The translations under genes and the position numbers were made by a program. Under the pieces are notes generated by a model. The model worked only from the letters and a program-made list of their open reading frames with translations, did no database searches and was not told where the DNA came from. A stretch of DNA of 5,276 nt from an uncultured Bacteroidales bacterium (GTDB taxonomy: Bacteria > Bacteroidota > Bacteroidia > Bacteroidales > UBA932), in the NCBI GenBank assembly GCA_900546445.1, contig URCV01000068.1:1-5276 (forward strand). The letters are read 5' to 3'. Shown piece by piece: positions 1 through 5,276 of this stretch (position 1 is its first letter; every line of letters starts with the position of its first letter).

Positions 1-558
1 TGCGGAGCTTGCTCTCTGTACATCGACGGCCGTGCACACGGTCCGGACGACCACGTGACTACTTGCCAATTGTTTATGCGTCACTTCAAGGACGGTGCTA
101 CCATTACCGTGGAGCCTTTCAGAAGTGCTGCTTTCCCTGTAATCAAGGACTTGGTGGTAGACCGTAGGGCATTCGACAAAATCCTCCAGGCCGGCGGATT
201 CATCTCTGTCAACACAGGTTCGGCACAGGATGCAAACACCCTTCTCATACCTCACGATAAGGCAGAGGAGAGTATGGATGCAGCTGCTTGTGTGGGCTGT
301 GGCGCTTGTGTTGCTACCTGTAAGAATGGTTCAGCCATGCTTTTCGTAGCAGCAAGAGTAAGTTCTCTCGCACTTCTTCCTCAAGGTCGCCCGGAGGCCA
401 AAAGACGTGCCAGAGCTATGGTGGCCAAGATGGACGAACTCGGATTCGGTAACTGTACGAACACCCGCGCTTGTGAATTGGAATGTCCTAAGGGTATTAC
501 CGTTTCACATATCGCAAGGCTTAACAGAGAGTATCTGAAAGCTAAGTTCTCAGAGTAG
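1..558 (+). CDS. frdB: Fumarate reductase / succinate dehydrogenase iron-sulfur subunit (5' part outside the window)
   Basis: This is the electron-transfer subunit of a succinate:quinone oxidoreductase. It carries electrons between the flavoprotein subunit and the membrane cytochrome b through three Fe-S clusters, on the inner face of the cytoplasmic membrane. The frame is open from base 1, giving 185 residues before the TAG at 556-558. The gene start and probably the first [2Fe-2S] cysteine lie upstream. Visible ligands, numbered from base 1, are C1, C4 and C22 for [2Fe-2S]; C97, C100, C103 and C162 for [4Fe-4S]; and C107, C152 and C158 for [3Fe-4S]. C107 is followed by Lys rather than the Pro found in E. 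coli, as I recall for Bacteroides-type (type B) enzymes. The GTG at 55 is internal, because conserved cluster residues precede it. The catalytic subunit and cytochrome b genes are expected just upstream (inference). Whether fumarate reduction or succinate oxidation dominates cannot be read here, so sdhB is an equally valid symbol. Confidence 0.95.
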   Translation, partial: CGACSLYIDGRAHGPDDHVTTCQLFMRHFKDGATITVEPFRSAAFPVIKDLVVDRRAFDKILQAGGFISVNTGSAQDANTLLIPHDKAEESMDAAACVGCGACVATCKNGSAMLFVAARVSSLALLPQGRPEAKRRARAMVAKMDELGFGNCTNTRACELECPKGITVSHIARLNREYLKAKFSE

Positions 559-559
559 T

Positions 560-1744
560 CTACCAGAGAAAATTATTGAAGGGGTAACGCCCCGCGTGAA
601 TCTCCGCAACCATCTTATATAGGTCGTTGCGGAGTTTTTCTATATTCACCTTGTTTTTAGCCGAGATGAATATACAAGGCGATTTCTCATTAGCTATCCA
701 GCTGTTCTTCAACTCGTCGAGAGTTCTATTCTCCTTCGCTTTAGGCTCCAGTGAGAACTCGTCGTATGGAGTGTGGGTGTAAGCGTCTACCTTATTGAAG
801 ATAACGTATACCGGCTTGTCGCTGGCACCTATGTCGCTAAGCGTCTTCTCCACTATTTTCATCTGTTCCTCGAAGTCAGGAGCGCAGATGTCCACTACGT
901 GAAGCAGAATGTCAGCCTCGCGCACCTCGTCCAGAGTACTCTTGAACGCTTCAATGAGCTGGGTAGGGAGCTTTCTTATAAAACCTACCGTATCGCTGAG
1001 CAGGAAAGGCACATTCTCTATCACCACCTTTCTTACGGTAGTGTCCAGCGTAGCGAAAAGTTTGTTCTCCGCGAACACGTCGGATTTGGCCAGAAGATTC
1101 ATAATGGTAGACTTACCCACGTTAGTATATCCTACGAGGGCTAAACGTACCATATTACCGCGATTGCCGCGCTGGGTGGCCATCTGCCTATCTACCTTCC
1201 TTAATTGTTCTTTAAGGCGTGTTATTCTCTCCTTGACTATTCGCCTGTCGACCTCTATCTGAGTTTCACCCATACCACCGCGCGTTCCACGGCCGCCTCG
1301 CTGTCTTTCGAGGTGGGTCCACATACCTGCCAATCGGGGCAGCATATAGTTATATCGGGCCAATTCCACCTGCATCTTCGCATAGGAAGTCTTCGCTCTC
1401 TGTGCGAAGATTTCGAGAATGAGACTCGTTCTGTCGATTACGGCGCTGGTCTTGATTATTTTTTCTATGTTTCTCTGCTGCATACCGCTCAACTCGTCAT
1501 CGAAAATGACATAGTTGATTTCGAAGTCCTCGCAGAACTGCGCTATTTCCTCGAGCTTTCCGCTTCTTATGTAAGTGGCGTTGTCCGGTTTTTCAAGTCT
1601 TTGTAGAAATTTCTTTTCTCCTTGTACGCCAGCTGTCTCAGCTAAGAATTGGAGTTCGTCCAGGTATTCATTGACTTTTCGTTCGTCGTCTTCAGGCCTT
1701 ATTATACCCACGAATACCGCTTTTTCCATTAGTTCTTCTGTCAT
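560..1744 (-). CDS. hflX: GTPase HflX (ribosome-associated, 50S-binding)
   Basis: HflX is a cytoplasmic GTPase of the Obg/HflX group. In studied bacteria it binds the large ribosomal subunit and splits or rescues stalled ribosomes, for example after heat or antibiotic stress. The 394-residue protein has the HflX N-terminal domain (about 1-100), a helical linker with a glycine/arginine-rich segment near 149-160 leading into the conserved GETQIEVDRR signature (159-168), and a C-terminal G domain (about 199-383). Nucleotide-binding motifs are G1 GYTNVGKS (205-212), G2 around TLDTT (232-236), G3 DTVG (251-254), G4 NKVD (317-320) and G5 SAK (361-363), all intact. The ATG at 1742-1744 gives the expected family start; a second Met at residue 6 is a less likely alternative. 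Its stop codon is one base from that of the convergent frdB. A terminator-like hairpin lies directly upstream, and I see no good promoter of its own, so expression may depend on readthrough from tonB (inference). Confidence 0.97.
   Translation of the reverse strand: MTEELMEKAVFVGIIRPEDDERKVNEYLDELQFLAETAGVQGEKKFLQRLEKPDNATYIRSGKLEEIAQFCEDFEINYVIFDDELSGMQQRNIEKIIKTSAVIDRTSLILEIFAQRAKTSYAKMQVELARYNYMLPRLAGMWTHLERQRGGRGTRGGMGETQIEVDRRIVKERITRLKEQLRKVDRQMATQRGNRGNMVRLALVGYTNVGKSTIMNLLAKSDVFAENKLFATLDTTVRKVVIENVPFLLSDTVGFIRKLPTQLIEAFKSTLDEVREADILLHVVDICAPDFEEQMKIVEKTLSDIGASDKPVYVIFNKVDAYTHTPYDEFSLEPKAKENRTLDELKNSWIANEKSPCIFISAKNKVNIEKLRNDLYKMVAEIHAGRYPFNNFLW
602..639 (+). terminator. Rho-independent terminator of frdB, inside the hflX 3' end
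   Basis: CTCCGCAAC (602-610) and GTTGCGGAG (626-634) form a perfect 9-bp stem with a 15-base loop, followed by TTTTT at 635-639. The T-tract follows the stem only on the plus strand, so the signal points along frdB, whose stop codon is 43 bases upstream. The element lies wholly within hflX codons on the other strand (Leu-Arg-Asn and Val-Ala-Glu near residues 371-381). The loop is longer than in classic terminators, which lowers confidence a little. Confidence 0.7.
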
Positions 1745-1754
1745 CTCTTTATCT

Positions 1755-1783
1755 GAAAATGGCCCATCCGTAATGGACGGGCC
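1755..1783 (-). terminator. Rho-independent terminator after tonB, just before hflX
   Basis: Read on the minus strand, GGCCCGTCC pairs with GGATGGGCC (one G-U pair) across the 5-base loop ATTAC, forming a 9-bp GC-rich stem at 1761-1783. It is followed by ATTTTC at 1760-1755. The other strand has no T-tract after the stem, so it points away from tonB and towards hflX. The stem base is 16 bases from the hflX start codon, so partial termination or attenuation of hflX is possible. Confidence 0.75.
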
Positions 1784-1805
1784 TCGTTATGAATGTGATA
1801 AATAA

Positions 1806-2495
1806 TTATCTCAACTGGAATATAACAGGAAGAGAGTAAGTTACGTTCACCGCACGGTCTCTCTGCTTACCAGGAGTCCACTTAGGTGAAGAAGACACTA
1901 CTCTTACTGCCTCTTTATCAAGAGCCGGGTCCAAGCTACGTGTTACTCTTACGTTAGCCACAGAACCATCGGCCTTAATGGTGAAGGAAATCATAACACG
2001 ACCCTGAACGCCGTTCTCCTTAGCGATTTCAGGATATACGAGCTTGGAAGCCACCCATTTAGAGAATGCGTTAGCATCGCCGCCCTTAAAGCTAGGCTTC
2101 TGCTCTACGAATACGTAAGGGATTTCCTCCTCTTCGATTTCCTCTTCTTCAGGTCCTTCGATATAGTCTTTAATCTCGATTACGAGGTCGTCGTTATCGT
2201 CGAGGTTAAGGATGTTGTCTTCCACCTGGATATCGTCGTCTATAATGTCGATCTGGTCGGACAATACAGGAACTTTCGGGGTCTCTGGAGGTGGAGGTGG
2301 AGTCTCTTGCGTAATAGGGATGTTTTCTTCCTCAATAGTCACGGCAGGACCGGCATCAAGCACTGCCGCCTGTTTTTCCTTAGTGCTCCAAGAAAAAGCA
2401 CCGAAGGTCACTGCCAATGCAAAGATGAGTCCAAGTTCAATAAAGAGCAATCTCTTGTTCTCAAGGCTTGCACCTTCTGTTTTCTTTACTTCCAT
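1806..2495 (-). CDS. tonB: TonB family energy-transducing protein
   Basis: TonB couples the inner-membrane proton motive force, through ExbB/ExbD, to TonB-dependent outer-membrane transporters such as SusC-like and siderophore receptors. The 229-residue protein has a short basic cytoplasmic start, one transmembrane anchor (about 16-36), a proline stretch (65-77, including five consecutive Pro), and a strongly acidic periplasmic linker (about 81-125). The TonB C-terminal domain follows (about 147-229) with the conserved Tyr-Pro at 154-155 and a Pro-Lys-Trp-Thr-Pro-Gly motif near 204-209. The linker holds an in-frame tandem repeat of Glu-Glu-Glu-Glu-Ile at 116-125. No exbB or exbD is visible beside it. 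It is one of several TonB paralogues expected in such genomes, and its receptor partners cannot be told from sequence. The ATG at 2493-2495 sits about 27 bases below a clear promoter. The leader is A-rich (seven A at 2507-2501, minus strand), with only a short GAGA purine run before the ATG and no GGAGG-type site, which is usual for the phylum. Confidence 0.94.
   Translation of the reverse strand: MEVKKTEGASLENKRLLFIELGLIFALAVTFGAFSWSTKEKQAAVLDAGPAVTIEEENIPITQETPPPPPETPKVPVLSDQIDIIDDDIQVEDNILNLDDNDDLVIEIKDYIEGPEEEEIEEEEIPYVFVEQKPSFKGGDANAFSKWVASKLVYPEIAKENGVQGRVMISFTIKADGSVANVRVTRSLDPALDKEAVRVVSSSPKWTPGKQRDRAVNVTYSLPVIFQLR
2121..2150 (-). repeat. 15-bp tandem repeat, two copies, in the tonB linker
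   Basis: On the plus strand the units are GATTTCCTCCTCTTC (2121-2135) and GATTTCCTCTTCTTC (2136-2150), differing at one base. They are in frame with tonB and each encodes Glu-Glu-Glu-Glu-Ile on the minus strand. The arrangement fits a small in-frame duplication in a linker that tolerates length change. Confidence 0.8.
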
Positions 2496-2528
2496 ATCTC
2501 TTTTTTTCGTTATTACTCAATTCAAGCC

Positions 2529-2560
2529 CAAAGATAAACAAATTTATCCTTTAATCCAAT
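2529..2560 (-). promoter_or_regulatory. Bacteroidota-type promoter for tonB
   Basis: On the minus strand, ATTG at 2560-2557 serves as the -33 element (TTTG consensus, one mismatch). It is followed after 20 bases by TATCTTTG at 2536-2529, an exact match to the -7 consensus TAnnTTTG. Transcription would start near 2522, leaving a leader of roughly 27 bases before the tonB ATG at 2495. The consensus and spacing are established for the Bacteroidota primary sigma factor; its use here is inferred from sequence. Confidence 0.75.
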
Positions 2561-2607
2561 TAAGTAATCATTAAAAAATAACTTGATAATCTTTTTAAGG
2601 CGTTTTG

Positions 2608-2639
2608 TTTGTTCAAACTTTAGAATAATTGTAAATTTG
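2608..2639 (+). promoter_or_regulatory. Bacteroidota-type promoter for ybeY-mnmG-ruvA
   Basis: TTTG at 2608-2611 is followed after 20 bases by TAAATTTG at 2632-2639; both elements match the TTTG / TAnnTTTG consensus exactly. The transcript would start near 2645, leaving a very short leader before the ybeY ATG at 2658. Its -33 element lies 47 bases from that of the divergent tonB promoter, so the two share one AT-rich control region. A small inverted repeat, GTTTG-TT-CAAAC (2607-2618), overlaps the -33 box. Confidence 0.78.
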
Positions 2640-2647
2640 TGGGATTT

Positions 2648-2652
2648 GGAGG
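2648..2652 (+). promoter_or_regulatory. Shine-Dalgarno site fixing the ybeY start
   Basis: GGAGG lies five bases before the ATG at 2658. Together with the promoter at 2608-2639 it argues against the in-frame TTG at 2583, which would put the promoter inside the coding region. Strong Shine-Dalgarno sites are uncommon in Bacteroidota. Confidence 0.7.
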
Positions 2653-2657
2653 TTATT

Positions 2658-3080
2658 ATGATTAGATACTATAAAGAGGACTGTAAGTTCGACCTGAAGG
2701 GCAAGGCTCTAAACAAGAGATGGCTCAAACTTGTCGCCGAAAGCGAGATTAAAAAGATAGGTGACATTAACGTCATTTTCTGTTCGGATAACTATATCCT
2801 CGACGTTAATATGAAATATCTCCAGCACGATTACTTTACCGACATCATCACTTTCGATTACTGCGAGAAGAATATCCTCAGTGGAGATTTGTTCATCAGT
2901 ATAGACAGCGTGAAGGATAATGCCGAGTTCTATGGCGTCGACTTCGACGAGGAACTGAATCGCGTGATGGTTCATGGCTTGCTTCACTTGATAGGTTACG
3001 ATGACCATACGGAGAGCGACATCGCGATGATGCGATATAAGGAGAATTATTATTTGGACATTAGAAAGAAGTTAGTTTAG
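2658..3080 (+). CDS. ybeY: Endoribonuclease / rRNA maturation factor YbeY
   Basis: YbeY is a cytoplasmic metal-dependent RNase of the UPF0054 family that takes part in 16S rRNA 3'-end maturation and ribosome quality control. The 140-residue product has the family core: Thr-Asp-Ile-Ile-Thr-Phe (61-66), Gly-Asp-Leu-Phe-Ile-Ser (76-81) and the metal motif HGLLHLIGYDDH (106-117). The usual motif is H-x3-H-x5-H. Here H106 and H110 are kept, but the third ligand position is D116 with His next to it at 117. The position matching the conserved E. coli Arg59 appears to be Leu55. I recall similar replacements in other Bacteroidota, so this is probably a lineage variant rather than a dead enzyme. The ATG at 2658 was chosen because the 25 extra codons upstream cross the promoter and lack family similarity. 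The stop codon is four bases before mnmG, so the two genes are almost certainly co-transcribed. Confidence 0.95.
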   Translation: MIRYYKEDCKFDLKGKALNKRWLKLVAESEIKKIGDINVIFCSDNYILDVNMKYLQHDYFTDIITFDYCEKNILSGDLFISIDSVKDNAEFYGVDFDEELNRVMVHGLLHLIGYDDHTESDIAMMRYKENYYLDIRKKLV

Positions 3081-3084
3081 TCAG

Positions 3085-4950
3085 ATGCTTTCGGAGTACG
3101 ACGTAATAGTTATAGGCGGGGGACACGCGGGTTGCGAAGCTGCCATGGCTTCTTGCGGACTTGGGTGCAGAACCCTTCTCATCTCTATGGATACTCTCTC
3201 TTTCGCGAAGATGTCTTGTAACCCGGCGATCGGTGGAATTGCCAAGGGCCAAATCGTTCGCGAGATAGATGCCCTGGGAGGATGGACCGGAATAGTCACG
3301 GATAGCGTGACTCTCCAGTTCAGGATGCTAAATCGCTCCAAAGGTCCGGCTATGTGGAGTCCGAGGGCACAATGCGATAAAATAGCGTTTTCTAAGAAAT
3401 GGAAAGAAATTCTCTTAAATAATTCATTATTAGATATTTATGAAGATATTGCGACTTCTTTCCTCGTTGAGAATCGAAAATTCTACGGTGTTCGTACGTC
3501 ATCAGGGCAAATTTTCAAATCTCAAGCACTTATTTTGACCGCAGGAACCTTCCTGGATGGAAAATTATTTATAGGTCGCCAGCAGTTGACAGGGGGTCGA
3601 ATAGGGGAGTGTTCGTCTTATGGACTTACCCAACAACTCGAATCCTTAGGTATCCGAACCGACAGAATGAAAACCGGAACTCCTCCGAGAATCGACATAA
3701 CATCCGTTCATACCGAAAGGCTTGAACTCCAGTTCGGTGATTCTCAGCCTTGTCGTTTCTCTTACTCCGACATTCCATCTTCTGTGCAGAGACCCGAGTC
3801 TCAGCAGATGCCTTGCTATATCCTGCATACTAACGAGGAAGTACATAATACTCTTAGATCCGGTTTCGGAGACTCTCCGCTGTTTACCGGTTTGATTCAC
3901 GGAAGGGGACCGAGATACTGTCCGAGCATAGAAGATAAGCTTAGGGTATTCCCTGACAAGAACGAGCATCAGCTATTTCTGGAGCCGGAAGGAAGACATA
4001 CTAACGAGTATTATCTCCAAGGGTTCTCTTCTTCGCTTCCTATGGACGTTCAGCTAAGTGCCCTGCATAAGATAGAGGGGATGGAAGATGCCAGAATCTA
4101 TCGTCCTGCCTATGCGGTGGAATACGATTTCTTCGACCCTACCCAGCTTAGAAGTTCTCTCGAATTAAAGGATTTCGAAGGGCTTTTTATGGCTGGTCAG
4201 ATTAATGGTACGACGGGCTATGAAGAGGCCGCTGCCCAGGGTCTGATGGCGGGAATTAACGCTGCATTGAAAGTTAAGGGGAAGCAACCATTCGTTCTTA
4301 AGCGCGATGAGGCTTATATAGGAGTCTTGATAGATGACCTTATCACAAAAGGTGTGGACGAACCTTACAGAATGTTCACTTCGCGTGCTGAATACAGAAT
4401 TCTTTTAAGACAGGATAATGCCGATTATAGATTGACTCCTCTCTCTTACGCCATAGGGTTGGCCTCTAAGGAAAGGTATGATGCCGTGGTTAAGAAATAT
4501 TCTAACGTGGCGTCGCTGGTGGACTATCTGTCCACTCATAATGCGAAGCCGGCACAGATAAATCCACTGCTCGAATCCAGAGGCTCAAGCCCTATAGTAG
4601 AGTCGAAAAAGCTGTCGGATATAGCGACTAGGCCTGAAGTAAGGGTAGAAGATTTAATGGGATTTGTTCCACGTGGAACAAATTATTCAAAAGAAGAATT
4701 GGAGTCGGCAGACATTTCCATAAAGTATAAGAGTTATATCGAGAGGGAAAAACAGATGGCCGATAAGATTAAGCATCTCGAGAACTTGATTATTCCTCGT
4801 GGTTTTGACTTCTCGAAAGTGACGTCTTTAAGTATAGAGTGTAGACAGAAATTGGAGAGATATAAGCCGGAAACCATAGCGCAAGCATCGCGTATTTCCG
4901 GAGTATCTCCTTCGGATATATCAGTTTTATTATTGTATTTTGGAAGATAA
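3085..4950 (+). CDS. mnmG: tRNA uridine-5-carboxymethylaminomethyl(34) synthesis enzyme MnmG (GidA)
   Basis: MnmG works with the GTPase MnmE to install the aminomethyl or carboxymethylaminomethyl group on the wobble uridine 34 of certain tRNAs, using FAD and methylene-tetrahydrofolate. The 621-residue length is normal for the family. Visible features are the FAD dinucleotide fold GGGHAGCEAA (11-20), the CNPAIGG signature with Cys45, Gly-Thr-Phe-Leu-Asp-Gly-Lys (154-160), the GPRYCPSIEDK signature (275-285) with Cys279, the second FAD segment NGTTGYEEAAAQG (374-386), FTSRAEYRILLRQDNADYRL (431-450), and the C-terminal helical domain ending in ASRISGVSPSDISVLLLYFG (601-620). The two cysteines correspond to the catalytically important E. 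coli Cys47 and Cys277. A parS-like palindrome is embedded in codons 527-532, in a family-variable linker after the Arg-Pro-Glu motif. The hundred bases 3381-3480 contain only 27 G or C by hand count, although the protein stays conserved. Confidence 0.98.
   Translation: MLSEYDVIVIGGGHAGCEAAMASCGLGCRTLLISMDTLSFAKMSCNPAIGGIAKGQIVREIDALGGWTGIVTDSVTLQFRMLNRSKGPAMWSPRAQCDKIAFSKKWKEILLNNSLLDIYEDIATSFLVENRKFYGVRTSSGQIFKSQALILTAGTFLDGKLFIGRQQLTGGRIGECSSYGLTQQLESLGIRTDRMKTGTPPRIDITSVHTERLELQFGDSQPCRFSYSDIPSSVQRPESQQMPCYILHTNEEVHNTLRSGFGDSPLFTGLIHGRGPRYCPSIEDKLRVFPDKNEHQLFLEPEGRHTNEYYLQGFSSSLPMDVQLSALHKIEGMEDARIYRPAYAVEYDFFDPTQLRSSLELKDFEGLFMAGQINGTTGYEEAAAQGLMAGINAALKVKGKQPFVLKRDEAYIGVLIDDLITKGVDEPYRMFTSRAEYRILLRQDNADYRLTPLSYAIGLASKERYDAVVKKYSNVASLVDYLSTHNAKPAQINPLLESRGSSPIVESKKLSDIATRPEVRVEDLMGFVPRGTNYSKEELESADISIKYKSYIEREKQMADKIKHLENLIIPRGFDFSKVTSLSIECRQKLERYKPETIAQASRISGVSPSDISVLLLYFGR
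4665..4680. promoter_or_regulatory. parS: parS centromere-like site (ParB-binding palindrome) inside mnmG
   Basis: TGTTCCACGTGGAACA is a perfect 16-bp palindrome. Three more symmetrical bases on each side give a perfect 22-bp inverted repeat at 4662-4683. The core matches the ParB-binding parS sequence known from Pseudomonas and differs from the B. subtilis-type consensus only at the symmetrical positions flanking the CACGTG centre. It encodes Phe-Val-Pro-Arg-Gly-Thr of MnmG. ParB nucleates on such sites and spreads as a CTP-dependent clamp to segregate the chromosome origin and load SMC. A chance exact match in a 5-kb window is very unlikely. ParB binding itself is inferred. Confidence 0.88.
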
Positions 4951-4959
4951 ATCAGGCTT

Positions 4960-5276
4960 ATGATAGATTATATTTCCGGTAAGATAGCTGAACTTACTCC
5001 TACCAGGGTCGTTCTCGATAATAGTGGTATAGGCTACGCTATCGAGATATCGCTGCAGACTTATGCGGCGCTTGAGTCTCAAAAGGAGGCTAAGGTTTAC
5101 ATATATCATCATATTCAAAGTAGCTCCGACGTGGAGTTGTTTTATGGATTTTCGAGTAAGGACGAGCGCTCCATTTTCGAGTTATTGATAAGCGTAAGTG
5201 GGGTGGGCGTGAATACAGCGAGAGTGATTTTATCTTCTTTTAGCGCCGATGAACTTCGCGAGGCGATATTGTCAGA
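4960..5276 (+). CDS. ruvA: Holliday junction DNA-binding protein RuvA (3' part outside the window)
   Basis: RuvA binds four-way DNA junctions as a tetramer or octamer and recruits the RuvB motor for branch migration in recombinational repair. The first 105 codons are present. The N-terminal OB-fold domain (about 1-62) starts MIDYISGKI and includes Gly-Ile-Gly-Tyr (23-26) and Leu-Phe-Tyr-Gly-Phe (61-65). The first helix-hairpin-helix follows, with Leu-Ile-Ser-Val-Ser-Gly-Val-Gly near 76-83. The second helix-hairpin-helix and the RuvB-binding C-terminal domain lie beyond the window edge. The ATG at 4960 gives the usual RuvA start and lies nine bases after the mnmG stop codon, so it is probably the third gene of the ybeY-mnmG operon. 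There is no strong Shine-Dalgarno sequence before it. Confidence 0.95.
   Translation, partial: MIDYISGKIAELTPTRVVLDNSGIGYAIEISLQTYAALESQKEAKVYIYHHIQSSSDVELFYGFSSKDERSIFELLISVSGVGVNTARVILSSFSADELREAILS

Noticed and set aside
55..57. GTG as the start codon of the iron-sulfur subunit
   Set aside because: The frame is open to base 1 and the 18 codons before it encode conserved [2Fe-2S] ligand sequence, so the gene begins outside the window.
480..559. A terminator for hflX on the minus strand, inside frdB
   Set aside because: I looked for a stem followed by a T-tract downstream of the hflX stop and found only weak pairings with no T-run.
773..1606. Several open frames on the plus strand opposite hflX
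   Set aside because: They overlap a complete HflX with all GTPase motifs, show no family similarity that I recognise, and have no promoter or leader signals.
1575..1805. Plus-strand frame of 76 codons over the hflX start and the tonB-hflX gap
   Set aside because: It is antisense to hflX codons and crosses the terminator hairpin; its composition (Ser-rich) is typical of a shadow frame.
1797..1810. GATAA-ATAA-TTATC inverted repeat over the tonB stop codon
   Set aside because: It is a five-pair, AT-only stem without supporting context; the GC-rich hairpin just downstream of tonB is the better terminator.
2561..2590. Possible operator dyad between the divergent promoters
   Set aside because: The AAGT...ACTT symmetry is short and breaks after four bases, as expected by chance in AT-rich DNA.
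2583..2657. N-terminal extension of YbeY from a TTG start
   Set aside because: The promoter and Shine-Dalgarno site for the ATG at 2658 lie within it, and the family begins at the later Met.
3646..3969. Minus-strand frame of 107 codons inside mnmG
   Set aside because: It is antisense to conserved MnmG signatures and has no recognisable domain.

Overview
The window looks like a chromosomal segment from a Bacteroidota bacterium, most likely of the order Bacteroidales. Three things point there. The partial iron-sulfur subunit is of the Bacteroides-type fumarate reductase/succinate dehydrogenase. The TonB protein has the acidic, proline-containing linker common in this phylum. Both intergenic promoters match the distinctive Bacteroidota sigma consensus (TTTG about 20 bases before TAnnTTTG). 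I cannot assign genus or species. All genes are recognisable housekeeping families; I see no mobile element, CRISPR array, tRNA, rRNA or unknown multi-gene system.

Layout: bases 1-558 (+) hold the 3' part of frdB/sdhB. It converges on hflX (560-1744, -), a ribosome-associated GTPase, with one base between the two stop codons. The only visible terminator for frdB is a perfect hairpin with a T-tract lying inside the 3' end of hflX. Upstream of hflX on the same strand is tonB (1806-2495, -), separated by a 61-base gap with a minus-strand terminator-like hairpin. The 162-base region 2496-2657 is a divergent promoter region serving tonB leftward and ybeY rightward.

Rightward runs a tight gene series, probably one operon: ybeY (2658-3080), mnmG/gidA (3085-4950) and the start of ruvA (4960 to the window end). 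The gaps are 4 and 9 bases. YbeY acts in rRNA maturation, MnmG modifies the tRNA wobble uridine and RuvA is the Holliday-junction binding subunit of RuvAB, so the set joins translation quality with recombination.

The most striking non-genic signal is a 16-bp perfect palindrome, TGTTCCACGTGGAACA, at 4665-4680 inside mnmG, extended by three further symmetrical bases on each side. It matches the known ParB-binding parS centromere sequence and suggests that the segment lies in the origin-proximal, ParB-bound part of the chromosome, although no parA, parB or dnaA is visible here.
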